Assembly (NCBI GenBank): GCA_021442155.1
Contig: CM038217.1
Location: forward strand, 153,271,834-153,335,833
Source: Cymbidium sinense
Taxonomy: Eukaryota; Streptophyta; Magnoliopsida; Asparagales; Orchidaceae
Length of the DNA stretch: 64,000 bases
Reading direction: 5' to 3'
A program made the translations under genes and the position numbers. Positions 46,911 to 57,399 of this stretch are shown here, one piece after another. The notes under the pieces are model-generated. The model was not told the origin of the DNA and ran no database searches. It saw only the letters and a list, made by a program, of their open reading frames with translations. Every line of letters begins with the position of its first letter. Position 1 is the first letter of the stretch.

Positions 46911-46913
46911 TAA

Positions 46914-47815
46914 GAGACTGTTTGGTTGCTTGAAAAATGAGTGTAGTATAAAAATAATGTGTTTAAAGTTAATACATTGCATTTGGATTACTTTAGAGTT
47001 GTTTGACTTGCTTACTTTTGAGTATGAGATAAAGTAAAAAAAAGGAATTTAACTTTTTATGTATTTTATATAGTGCAAAGTAAAATTTTAAAATAATGTG
47101 ATGTATTTATAATACTTTGAAAGGGTGAATTTTGGTATATTTGAAATTTAAATTGAATTTTATTATATGATCCAAGCAATGGGCAATTGCCTTTCCGAAC
47201 TTGATAATCTTTATATGATTAAATTAGTCATTTGTCTCTCCTAATTTTTTTTTATCATTTATTTTGTCCTAATATATAAATTTGTCCATCTAAAATTGAT
47301 TTGCGATCTCTATTATCCACCAATATAAAGTGTTGTTAACGCCAACGCCACCATCATAGTCGCTTCCAAATCCACTCTATACACTCAAGACCATAGCCGA
47401 ACCTCAAAAATACTTTATATTACATTCATTATATCAAATTGAAAAAAAAAACTAACTCATGTATTTCTAGAGTTTTCAATCAAACAATTAAAGTAATTCA
47501 AATACATTACATTCATTTTACAAAGTATTTTTTTTTCAAACAACCAAATAAGTTATCCGGTTAAAGTTGACGGTAGCAATCAAGTAGTGGGTTGTCGCAA
47601 GATGTTGGCGTAGCGTTTTCTCACATTACACGGATCAACGTATTTAAAATTCGTCAAATTTAGACGAATAACAAATACACCATAAATCACATTTTTAATA
47701 TAATTCAAATACACTATAAATAAAATTTTACTTTATATCATATCAAATACTTAAAAAATTAAAATTATTACATTTGATCTATTTTACGCTCAAAACACAC
47801 TAATCCAACAGCCCC
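46914..47815. mobile_element. PIF/Harbinger-like non-autonomous element, 902 bp
   Basis: The ends GAGACTGTTTGGTTG and rc GGGGCTGTTGGATTA match at 11 of 15 positions and are flanked by TAA (46911-46913 and 47816-47818). Subterminal similarity includes 'aaagtaaaatttta' on both arms. It is larger than usual for a MITE; the middle (47180-47440) may contain a nested fragment. No transposase was seen. Confidence 0.6.
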
Positions 47816-47818
47816 TAA

Positions 47819-48047
47819 ACCTCTCCTCATAAATGTTCCATGTGTTTCACTTAAATAAATATTTGGGAGCATATTTTATTAGGTTCTTCTGATTTTCTTC
47901 ATTTTTTTTATGTGCGAGAGAGTTGATTCCCATATTGGAGCAACCCCATAGTTTGGAAATGGTCCAACCCCATAGTTTGGAAATGGTCCAACAAATCATC
48001 CATACACGCCAAAATAACACAGCCGGTCAAATGAAATCTCACAGCTG

Positions 48048-48051
<4 letters not shown>
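47819..48051. repeat. Short duplication before an AT microsatellite
   Basis: A 25-bp unit including 'ccaaccccatagtttggaaatg' in two adjacent variants lies at 47941-47991. It generates the overlapping open frames on both strands here. No gene. Confidence 0.6.

Positions 48052-48091
<40 letters not shown>
48052..48091. repeat. (AT)20 microsatellite
   Basis: About 20 uninterrupted AT dinucleotides, giving the Tyr-Ile repeats of overlapping false frames. Confidence 0.9.
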
Positions 48092-48092
<1 letters not shown>

Positions 48093-49540
48093 TATTTTAA
48101 ATTTTTTGTTATTTTACATGAAGAAAAATAAATGCAATTTCCTCTCTAATTTTTCTTTAATGTATCTTAAATTTATTTGATTTAGATGAATTTTAAAATA
48201 TACAAATTATATGAAGTGAAACTCCTTACCGTTGCCTGCTAATAACATCAAAATATCGTAGACATATATATATTTGAAATATTTCACAATCAATCAAACA
48301 AAAATTTAAAAGTTTATAATTTTTATAAATAATTAAATATCAATAAAATATTTTTTAAGTATATTATTTTAATAAAATTTACATACATAGCACATAATTC
48401 TTACATATTTATGTATCTAAAATCTTGAGTTTAATATTAATAGAAAACAACACTTTCTCTATTCATAAAAAAAGTGCATTTAACTTAAAAAATTAATAAT
48501 GATGTTATTTTTTATATAATATTAAAGATTTAAATATCATTTAAATAAAAATAAAAGTTTGCATATTTTATATATAAATATATAAGAATTATGTGTTATG
48601 TTGGCCTAACCTATTCTTAGCTTGAGCTCGATTAATTTATCAAGTTTCAAGTTTAAGCTCGAGTTTTATTTTATAAGTTCGAGCCGGCTCTCGAGCCTAC
48701 TCATTTAGTATGAAAATATAAAAATAAATTAAGAAATTGGAAGTAAAATAATTTTAAATTAATTGATATAAGAGAATAATATATAATGTATAAATATTTT
48801 TAATAATTTTATACTTCAATTATTAAGCTTTAATATATTAGGGGGTTTACATACATAACACACAATTCTTATGAATTTATATATCTAATACATAAATTTT
48901 AATTTATATATATAACACTCTAATTGTAATTATCACATCAAAAATATCATCATCACTTATTTTTAAAAGTTGAAATACATATTTTTAAAGTATAGAAAAG
49001 TATTAGATATATAAATATATAAGAATTGTATGATATGTATGTAAATCTTCTTGGATATTATTTATAATGAGTTCCTCCGCTAACAAGTTGAGTCGGGATT
49101 GTCTTAAACTTGACTTGTTAGTTCATTAAACTCAACGCACTAGTCATTTATATAGTATATCATAAATAAATTTAAGTCAACTTTACTCACTTTCACATTT
49201 GCTATTTATATTTAATTACTTATATATATATTGGTATATTTGAGTGAATTTAATCAGAACTCACACACACACAACGATGGAAAGACAACTCAAGATCTAT
49301 TTGAAAATTAAAGTTCTCATCCACTGCGTCATTGTTGTCGCATTTAAATCATGCAGTTTAACGCAGCCGTAGAATTAAGTATGTTTGGTGTAATTACCGC
49401 AGAATGTAATTTAAATACGCAATTCTTCCTTTCCCGTGTTTGGTACGCGGTAATGTAATTACCGTGTAAAATTTTACGGTATTTGAAATTCCTTTCCCAG
49501 CGTATTTTTCGTGTAAACGAAATACCGAAATCGAGCGAAT
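48092..49540. other. AT-rich spacer
   Basis: No gene seen. It includes another GAGCTCGAG-type repeat (48610-48710). At 49370-49510, repeated 'gtttggt', 'gtaattaccg' and 'gcggtaatgtaattacc' words resemble the ends of a small, decayed MITE, but no duplication was defined. Confidence 0.45.
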
Positions 49541-50316
49541 TCAGAAGTCACGGTTAACAACCGCGCGTAGAACTCCTCGTCTCCCGCTATAATCTTTCGC
49601 ATACCCGCCGGTGTGAGAGAAGAGAGCCGCAAACCCTGTGACGGCGGGAGGTGAGATCACGAACTTTCCTTCTCGCTCTGCTCGGTTGCCTTCGACTCTC
49701 TTACACAACTCGGCAACATTGTTCCTCTCTCTGTCTTTCACTCCCGATCGACTTCGTTGCTCGCGCGGTGTCGACCCATCTTCTCCCTCTCTCTCAGTCT
49801 CGCTCTCTGTTTCTCGCCCCGTCTCTCCCGTCCTCGGTCGCTCTCTGTGAAAATAGGTTTTATTGTTATGGATAGCCATTTTATGTTTGTGCTTTATCTT
49901 CAATCCATATTTTTAAATCTCAATGCAAGTTGTTTTGGCATTACTCTATTATTTGGAATGAATGCTATTATCATTGTGATGTTATGCAGCTGTTTTGGTA
50001 TGTTGTTTGGTATGAATGCTATTATCATAGAGGTGGCCAAACTGCTCTGTCAGTGCACTGTTCATTGTTGTGAATCCATGAGTGAGGTGAAATGCAGCAT
50101 AGTACTTTCCTGTTCCTTGGTCCACCGACTTTGCAGCTGGACGAAGAGAAGCTGGGATTTGGATATTCTCCGGTGCGGCGATTGTGGAGTAGCAGTGTAG
50201 GGGCAGGGGCTTTGGTGTTTCAGCGGCCGATGCAGGTTAAGATGGCCGCCGAAAGGTTTCGCGGTCGAGATGGAGAGTCAGTTGAGGAGAATGGCAAGTG
50301 CGATTGTTCCGTTCCG
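49541..50316 (+). other. Candidate 5' end of a transcription unit with a possible coding exon
   Basis: A CpG- and CT-rich leader (49560-49850) precedes an open stretch with a possible acceptor (GACTTTGCAG/CTGGAC near 50142) and a good donor (TTCCGG/GTAAGT at about 50318). The frame between them reads LDEEKLGFGYSPVRRLWSSS and then MQVKMAAERFRGRDGE. I recognise no family. Composition is higher in GC than the surroundings, as in a real 5' exon. A further possible exon follows an acceptor near 51846 (QESDEEVCELK). The unit could join the flippase exon at 52109 or be independent. Confidence 0.35.
49985..50107 (+). repeat. Direct repeat, copy 1 (about 120 bp)
   Basis: It contains 'gtttggtatgaatgctatta', 'ccaaactgctctgt' and 'tgttgtgaatccatgagtga'. 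It matches 50735-50848 with few differences. A partial third copy lies at 49955-49990 ('ggaatgaatgctattatcat'). Confidence 0.8.
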
Positions 50317-50456
50317 GGTAAGTGTGTTTTTGTTGTGTGTTATGAATTGGATGATGATGGGGTATTGCATGCATGCCTTGTTTATGTGATTCCATTTTTT
50401 TTTTCATTGATTGATTCGAGTTAAGAAGGTCCTTTCTCTTGAAGATGCTGGCATCT

Positions 50457-50606
50457 TTAGGTTGAGTTTGGATGCTAGGAATGAAAAGAAATTAAAGAGT
50501 TGAAAAAGATTAAATCAGTGGGCTGTAGATTGATAATCAGCCAAACAATTATCTGGATTTCATCTCATTTTCTCTAATTTAATTCGATCCAGACAAGCCT
50601 ACAAAA
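50457..50606. mobile_element. Possible small MITE
   Basis: The left end GGTTGAGTTTGGATGC and rc right end GGCTTGTCTGGATCG are similar and inverted about 150 bases apart. No clean target duplication was seen. Confidence 0.3.
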
Positions 50607-50734
50607 TTATTGAGATTCAAGACTTTGGATCTACTTGGTTCGGTATGACATTCACTCTGCTCCATAGATATTCTGAAATGATTGACTTTCTTAATGAAAC
50701 CATGCATGATGTGCAATGCGTAAAGCTGATGTTT

Positions 50735-50848
50735 TACTACATTGTTTGGTATGAATGCTATTATCACAGAGGTGCCAAACTGCTCTGTAAGTGCATTTTC
50801 AATTGTTGTGAATCCATGAGTGATGTGAAATGTAGCATAGTAGAATGA
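50735..50848 (+). repeat. Direct repeat, copy 2
   Basis: The counterpart of 49985-50107, about 750 bases downstream. The frame of 67 codons over it is repeat-derived. Confidence 0.8.
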
Positions 50849-52108
50849 TAACTCTTAAGTTTGGTTGCCTGGTTGTTCGGTTGAATGTGTTCTTGTTTCC
50901 TATCTTTTGTTTTTACTGGAAGGACGATGATGATGTCTTGGGCTTGCTCTATTATAGTTAATTGGATGCTTACGATTGATACGCAAATTATGGCTAAGTT
51001 GCAACCTGGACCTTTGTTTTGCTAGTTTCTCAACAGCTCCAGATGAATATATTTCTACTATTTTTGGTTCAAGGATGGCAACTTTGGCAACCGGTGATAA
51101 TTTTCAGATAGCAGCCCTTCATCCTCAACTGGATGTTTTTGTATTCTGAGTCCTTTTTATCTTTTATCTATTTTTTTTCTGTTAGTTTTCGTCTTAGCCC
51201 AGCTGAATTATTTTTGCTTAGTTTCTTCTCTAGTTCCTTTTCAGTCCTTTCTGGATTACTTCTGACCATATATTTGTAAAACTCTTTTGGAATGAAATTG
51301 GGGTTCTCCCCCTCACTTTTTTCAAAAAAAAAAAAAGACTTATAGAGAGCTTTTGGTTGTCACTATTTGTCTTCACCTGCTCCATTTAATGATTGAGAGG
51401 AAATGCAACTAATGACGAGAGGTTGAGAAAAAAGATGTCATTGTTATTACCCGCTTCCTTTCTATTACAATAGTTCAAATAAGAGCTTTATATTGCTATG
51501 GCTGAAAGTTTCTTATTTTAATTGTACCAAAACTAGAGACATCTCTTTTTTCTTAAAAAGTTCCAAAGCTAGCTTTTATCTGTTTCCTGTTATTGAAGCT
51601 GTTTTGCAACCTTTATCTTATAAAAATGATATAAAAAAGCATCTGAGCTCCAGGTTGAAATTTGAAATGCATCCTATCATGATTGCATTTCATCTAGCTT
51701 TAAATTTGATATATATAATATCATCTTAAGTGTTACAACTGTACAATTCAAGAAGATGGGTGATTCTTATGAGACTCTCGATAATTCTTTCTTATATATT
51801 AAGAATGTATGGACTCATATCTCTACTACTGTCTTTTCATTCAGCAGGAGAGTGATGAAGAAGTTTGTGAGCTAAAGGAAAGAAACGTAAAAAGATTGAT
51901 GAAGATATTCAAATAGAGGAGTTGGAACTTATTTCTATCCCCACCCCTAATGCATATTTCTAGTGTTCTCATGACCTGCCAAATTGGCATTTGTACTATG
52001 TACTACAAACACTTATATCTGAAACCTTTAGCCATCATTGTTGCAGTCAGCACAAGTATACCTCCTTGTTTGTGTAATTTAATTTTTTCTTGCGTCATTC
52101 CGTCAGGG
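50849..52108 (+). other. Probable intron or spacer before the flippase exon
   Basis: T-rich sequence with intron-like composition and several polypyrimidine-AG sites. At 51846-51925 a short Lys/Glu-rich stretch (GKKRKKIDEDIQIEELE in one frame) could be a small exon, but it needs a frame change and is not assigned. The 78-codon frame at 51493-51729 has no family features. Confidence 0.35.
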
Positions 52109-52335
52109 CAATTTTTCACGTAATGGCGACATGGGTATTCTGGTTTTGCTTAGCTGCCAATCTCGTCGCAGGGATGGTTCCACGATTCATGATGAAGGCG
52201 TTGTCGGAGCGCTTCTTTCCGAACGATATCCAGGTTGCTAGGGAGCTAGAGAAATTTGGGAACATAAATGAGAGTCGTGTCTCTGAAGTTGCATTGAGCA
52301 CTCTCTCAAACAACCAACGACACAGCATAGTGTAG
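52109..52335 (+). pseudogene. Orphan terminal exon of an ALA1-like P4-ATPase (phospholipid flippase)
   Basis: After the acceptor CATTCCGTCAG/GGCAAT the frame reads AIFHVMATWVFWFCLAANLV and AGMVPRFMMKALSERFFPND, then IQVARELEKFGN, and ends at TAG (52333-52335). This matches the last membrane segment and C-terminal tail of plant ALA1-type P4-ATPases (family form: AIFH..FW...P.F..K...F.P.DIQIAREAEKFGN). These ATPases flip aminophospholipids to the cytosolic leaflet. The exon is open to its stop and would be entered in phase 2. The rest of the roughly 1200-residue protein, including the DKTGT phosphorylation site, is absent from this window, so this is a gene fragment or an exon captured by another gene. 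Confidence 0.7.
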
Positions 52336-53260
52336 GTTTTTGTTCTTTAATTTTTTTTTCCAATTTCATCTTTTTTTATGTTTATTTGTGTGTATATTAA
52401 CAATTCTTTCAGCTGTTGGGTTTCACGTGGCATACAAGCTTTGCTATCCTATCCAAAAGGATAGATTTGTAGTTCATGTTCTTGTGTATTTATAACATTT
52501 TTTTTCTTTAGTTTAATCTCAAATGCAGAGTTATACACATCATAAGCCAGATATCTTCTTCTTCTTTTGGCTCTTTCTGAGAGTTATACACATCATAAGC
52601 CAGTTAATGGTAATTTTAGATATATATAGAGCTTTCTATGAAAGCAAATTTAAAAATATTTTAAATTAACTAACATAAATCCTTAAAATAAATTTATTTA
52701 ACGAGTATAGAGATAAATCAAAATTATTAATAAATTATATTAAATATTTAATATAATATATTATTTCAATTTTAATACAAAGATGTCATTTACTTTAATT
52801 TTTTATGAACCAAACATAAAATATCTTACATTATATTTACATAACCAAACAACTAAAGATTCAAAATTCATCAGATTCACTTTAATCAGATTCTTTTATA
52901 ATCATTCTAGATGCAAACAAAGCTGTAAAAGGATTACTTTATATTGTTTGTTCGATTCAGACTTCGCTTTTTTTGTTTTATTGACAAAATAAATGAAAGA
53001 ACCGCATTTTGACATCTATGGGGGTTAAATATGAGGCCCGAGGTGTCAATATGGAGCATGGGCTATGGCCAGATCACTTTATCGTATGAATTACCAAATC
53101 GGCCAAAATAAAATAACCAAATTTTAAATATTTGAAACGATTATATTAATGAAATTTTATTTTACTCGAACCAAACAGAAATGCTCAAATATCAAACGCA
53201 GAACAAGAACTAAAGTGTCTTGTACTATTTTAAATATATTAGGATTTAAAATAATTTAAA
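52336..53260. other. Spacer with a 23-bp direct repeat
   Basis: 'gagttatacacatcataagc' plus three bases is repeated at 52528-52550 and 52581-52603. The rest is AT-rich with a few CAAACA words resembling MITE ends. No gene. Confidence 0.55.
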
Positions 53261-53289
53261 ACCCTAACGGGTTAGCATTGATTCTTGAG

Positions 53290-53482
53290 TTGTAATGGGC
53301 GTTACCCACCGTCTTAGGCGAGTGTGAACTCCTGACCGAATAATCCTTCCGCATGGGGCTACCCAATGTGGAAAGTTTAGAACATAGATATGAATTACTA
53401 ACATGAGATTAATCATAGCGACATCCCCACCTAAGATGGGTGTGTTGGGTGGATTCCCATTGCAAAAAAAAAAAAAAAAAAG
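53290..53482. mobile_element. Fold-back element with an A-rich tail
   Basis: The left arm, with TGTAATGGGCG and ACCCACCGTCTTAGG (53292-53322), is complementary to the right arm, with CCTAAGATGGG and GGGTGGATTCCCATTGCA (53431-53464). An A run (53465-53482) follows. The interior contains GTGTGAACTCCTGACCG, which resembles a Pol III B box. It could be a MITE or a SINE; no target duplication was found. Confidence 0.4.
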
Positions 53483-54170
53483 GCATACGGCTGTGCACGT
53501 TGGGACCTGAGAAATAAGGAGAGACAGCTCCCGTCAGCCCGTGTCATTAATTTAAACAACTAACAATGCAACACAATCTTCTGCAAAATTACTTCATACC
53601 TTCCTTTTCCATCTCCTAACCACATTTTACAGCAGTAATAATTTTTTATAAAGCTAGTTATAAAATTATTATAAAAAAATTATTTATTAAAAACTATTAT
53701 ATCATGAAATTTAATATATATATGTTTTATTTATATACTATTAATTATTATCATATGTCTATAAATAATATATGCAGATAAATTATATATATAATCAAAT
53801 TAATTTAGTTAGAACCAGAAGAATAAATCATTTTAGATTCCTCTTAAAAAACTGCAATTATTAAGTTGAAAATTTACATTTTTTTCATTTTTTTAAAAAA
53901 TTATACACATATATCTTAAATATTTATATATCTAACTTTAAAATTTGATTTTACTTATTTAATATTTTATTAATGTATAAAATAATTTTAAAATATAGTA
54001 GTAATAATAATAATATTTTTTAATGTAATGTTAAATTTTTAATATTATGTATAAATATTAAAATTTTGATGTTAAATATATAATATATAAAAATTATATG
54101 ATATATAAGCGAATGAAAATTATCAGTTCATCTGATTATTTCTGATTTGATTAGCCATGAAAATATTTTT
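53483..54170. other. AT-rich spacer
   Basis: No gene or defined element was seen. Confidence 0.5.
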
Positions 54171-54173
54171 TTA

Positions 54174-54316
54174 ACGGGGGGCTTTTCAAATTATATTTAA
54201 AAAATACTTAAATGTTTATCGCTTCCTGACACATTATTTTGTTCCTTGGATACTGTTTAAAAACTATAAACACTAAACACAACCTGACAAACCAAACCAA
54301 CAACCAAGATGCCCCC
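54174..54316. mobile_element. Candidate 143-bp MITE
   Basis: The left end ACGGGGGGCTTTTC and rc right end GGGGGCATCTTGG are inverted and flanked by TTA (54171-54173 and 54317-54319), the 3-bp duplication size of Tourist-like elements. The terminal similarity is short. Confidence 0.4.
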
Positions 54317-54459
54317 TTAGCCCCAGGTGTTTGGTTTTCTGGAAATAGTAAAAAGATAGAATTTCAATATATTTACAATCTTAAAGAATAATAAAAATAG
54401 TTTCGATGATCTTTTATTTTTTTAAATGATGAGAACCAAAGCTTTGAAGTATTAAATAA

Positions 54460-54462
<3 letters not shown>

Positions 54463-54516
<54 letters not shown>
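54463..54516. repeat. (AT)n microsatellite, about 26 repeats
   Basis: A long AT dinucleotide run. It gives the Tyr-Ile repeat inside the 92-codon minus frame, which is not a gene. Confidence 0.9.
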
Positions 54517-54521
<5 letters not shown>

Positions 54522-54631
54522 GAGATATAAAGCAAAATAAAATAGCAGATAGTTTCCACAGAGAATGAGTCATACAAGCAAAAGCATCTATAAAAGCAAA
54601 TGAGTGATCGAGTGAAATATTTGAATAGGAC

Positions 54632-54643
54632 AAGTACCAAGAT
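54632..54643. repeat. Left target-site duplication of the SINE
   Basis: AAGTACCAAGAT, repeated exactly at 54784-54795. Confidence 0.85.
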
Positions 54644-54783
54644 GAACCCAACGCCTTTAGCTCGGTTGGTGAGCGAAGGTTATCCCACCATACTGATTCA
54701 GAGCTGCACTACACGGAAAAGAAACGGATGACATTCTTCTGATTAATGTCAGCCACATGATTGGACACCTCATCACAAAAAAA
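54644..54783 (+). mobile_element. tRNA-derived SINE, 140 bp
   Basis: A short element with an A-box-like TAGCTCGGTTGGTGAGCG near its 5' end (54658-54675), a B-box-like TGATTCAGAGCTG about 20 bases later, no coding capacity and an A-rich tail. It is flanked by an exact 12-bp duplication. These are the defining features of a Pol III-transcribed retroposon mobilised by a LINE. The intact duplication suggests a fairly recent insertion. The family name is not known to me. Confidence 0.75.
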
Positions 54784-54795
54784 AAGTACCAAGAT
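54784..54795. repeat. Right target-site duplication of the SINE
   Basis: AAGTACCAAGAT after the A tail. Confidence 0.85.
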
Positions 54796-55890
54796 ATAAG
54801 AGAGTCGACTAAACCGAGATCAAGATCTTACACGATTATTCTAAATTGGAATAAATCAAATGTTCAAAAAAAAGTACTACATATAACAATAGTTATTTTG
54901 AGCAAATTTCATGAAATTAATGATAGTAAAATAACCTACACAAAAAAAGGGAAAAAAAAAACTCTTTATAGGCTAAAAAGAAATCACATATAAAATCAAC
55001 AATAAAGAAGAAGATTCTAACATAAATCTAGCTTTCACTCAAAAGACTTAACACATGATATACCAATTAAAAATAAAACAAAACATAAAGAGAAGTTGTA
55101 AAATCCTCTACAAATAACCAATCAACCATCTAATCTCATATTAAAAAAAAATTTATTCATTAAGTAGTTCTCTAACATGAATCTATAAACCCAACTATTT
55201 TTTTCAAGTCCAACTTCTTAACTTAAATGCCACATGCATATTAATCTTAACAACAATCATTGCCCCATTTGAGATACTATTAGCAAGTAATGTATCATTT
55301 ATTTCTATTAAATATAATGCACTATAACATAAATAATTAAAAGATGTTATTTCTCAATATTTTTATGCTAATGTTTAGCATTAGCCACCACAATCTAAGA
55401 TAAAGAAGTTTTAAGAATAATATTTCTTCATTTGAAACCAAGCTTGCAGTCATTTACATTACAAAAGGGCACTTAAAGAATAAGTAGAAATTTTTGTGCC
55501 TGTGTTACATATTCTATTTTGATTGTTAATTATAGACGGATGCATACAAATAAGTTGGTCCATGAAACTAGTATTAGGTTAGGAACTTGAAATATTACCA
55601 AAAAGAATTAATGGAGTTAAAAATGATGATTTAAATATCTGATGAAACTAAATGGGTTGGGAGAAAGCAAGAAGATTTTAAAATTTTTTTTATTTGATCT
55701 CTTGGAGTGATGATTCAATCTTCCCATCAGATTTAAAGTCCCTCAAAAGATTTATATTTAAAAAACATAACACTTATTATCATGCTTTAGATCTTACCAA
55801 TCTAAAAAATCCATGATTTGATTCAAAATTGACCAAACATATTCAATCACAATCATGTCTAATCAATTTTAAATACACTTATTTAAAACT
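54796..55890. other. AT-rich spacer between the SINE and the viral insertion
   Basis: The 78-codon frame (54757-54993) is Lys-rich and matches no family. Near 55640, 'actaaatgggttgggagaaagcaagaag' recalls the RTE endonuclease start (KWVGEKAKE), so a very short RTE fragment may be present at about 55570-55670. No gene. Confidence 0.4.
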
Positions 55891-55992
55891 TAAGAAGAAC
55901 TTAATGACAGCGATGAAGGAAGACAACAGGGAGAAATAAAAGAGAAGAGGAGAAGAGAAAAATTGAGCATACCGATATGATAGATAATGCAT

Positions 55993-56001
55993 CCTTATAT
56001 A
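55993..56001 (-). promoter_or_regulatory. Pararetrovirus TATA box, repeat copy 1
   Basis: The minus strand reads TATATAAGG within 'cctctgtctatataagga', the layout of the pregenomic RNA promoter in this family. Its twin is at 62874-62882. It would direct minus-strand transcription out of the integrated unit towards 55.9 kb. Confidence 0.6.
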
Positions 56002-56649
56002 GACAGAGGCAGGAGAGAAACTTTGCTTAGACTCTAAGCAAAGGTACAATAATTTTGGCAGAATAATGTTGCCCTAATGGGTTCAATAATATGGCTGCTT
56101 TCGAGGTGGAAAGTAGCATTATTTCATCTGGTGAGAATGCTTTATGAGTTGTAAAGCATATTCTCTGTTGGTAGAGATAATGCCATCCGCTTAGATAAAG
56201 TAAAAATGGAGGTAATAATCTTTCCTTTTAGTAAAGGCAAAGTGGAAGTTAGGTAGGCTAAAATCTAATTTTCTCCGGGATTCCACGTCAACACTAGAAG
56301 ACTCACGAGATAGATAGGGTGATTAAACACATTGGCGAGTTGATTCAGAATTTTTTTTGAGACGCTCCTTATGATGAATTTCCTTACGAGGATAACATCT
56401 TTTGATGCTGAGCACCTCATCACAAACTCAAAATTCATAGTATTTTGAGGATCGTTAATAAGCTTTAAATAGCTTTAATTTACTTGAGCTTATCCTCAAT
56501 GATGATTGAATTCCACCATTTTAAAAAAATTATCTTGAAGAAAATGAAAGGATCATTCCAAGAATAACATTCCAAATCCATGGATTTGGTCAGAAGAAAT
56601 GAGCAAGGTTTTGCCCTTGAATCATTTTTCTGGGATTAATAGCCCTCAT

Positions 56650-57395
56650 TTTGGGGGCAGCTTCCATCCATTCATTGAAGACATCTTTGATTGGATCCAT
56701 AAGAATATTTAATTATGTTCCAAAATAGTTCCACCATCTGAAGAACCATGCTGGAAGTTCTCTGTTGATAATGTCTTTGTTCATTATGAACATTCATGAA
56801 TGCCTTCGCTTTTCGTTGAGAAGGAAGAAAGCTTTCATCATAGCTTGAACATAACACCAATAATTTACGTCAATCTTGTACTATAAATTAGTGGAGGACA
56901 AAAATACATTTTTTTCTTGGAATGAAGTAAGACCCCATTCACTTTAATGAAAGATCTTTTGTATAACGCATTTGCTATACAAAATAGTATGGTTCGTCTG
57001 ATCATGAACATGGTTAATCTCAACACACTTTAATTGTATTAAGATTTTTTCATAATTTTCTCTTGAGAGATTAGATTCAAATGGGAAAGGATTGTTTCCC
57101 AAATATCTTTCAAATAAGGCCCACATATTATTTATTGAATAATCAGAGGGATTAATTTCAATAATATTTTATTTTATTTCTTTAAAGAAATAAACAGGTT
57201 CCTGTGCAACGACATCTTTTAGGGATGATGTTACTTTTTTAGAGGTTTCACTCTTTTTAACCGTAGTTGAAGAGGAAGTACCATAAAGATAAATTTTCAA
57301 ATTGATCATGCCAATTGTAATGAATTTATCTTTGCCATTAGCGCCATGTGAAGGACCTCCCATAAGTGTTACCACCGAAGAGGATGCATCTTCGA
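56650..57395 (-). pseudogene. Pararetrovirus ORF downstream of RNase H, unknown function
   Basis: Three open pieces in close succession (57169-57375, 56944-57126, 56672-56860) form one degraded ORF. Visible parts include a Ser/Lys-rich N-terminal region (SSSTTVKKSETSKKVTSS), WALFERYLGNNPFPFESNLS, and later FFLLNEKRRHSWMF-like sequence. Its position matches that of the transactivator gene in several plant pararetroviruses, but I cannot identify it by motif. The region is repeated at 63290-64000. Confidence 0.5.
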
Positions 57396-57399
57396 TGTG

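Noticed and set aside
47908..48180. Open frames of 61 and 85 codons across the AT microsatellite
   Set aside because: They consist largely of Tyr-Ile repeats from (AT)20 and a short duplication, and appear on both strands.
49541..49903. 120-codon minus frame rich in Arg and Glu
   Set aside because: It is the complement of a CT-rich leader. Composition alone explains the frame, and no domain is visible.
54655..54725. tRNA gene suggested by the A-box-like TAGCTCGGTTGGTGAGCG
   Set aside because: No cloverleaf or acceptor stem can be formed, and the exact 12-bp duplication with an A tail marks a SINE.
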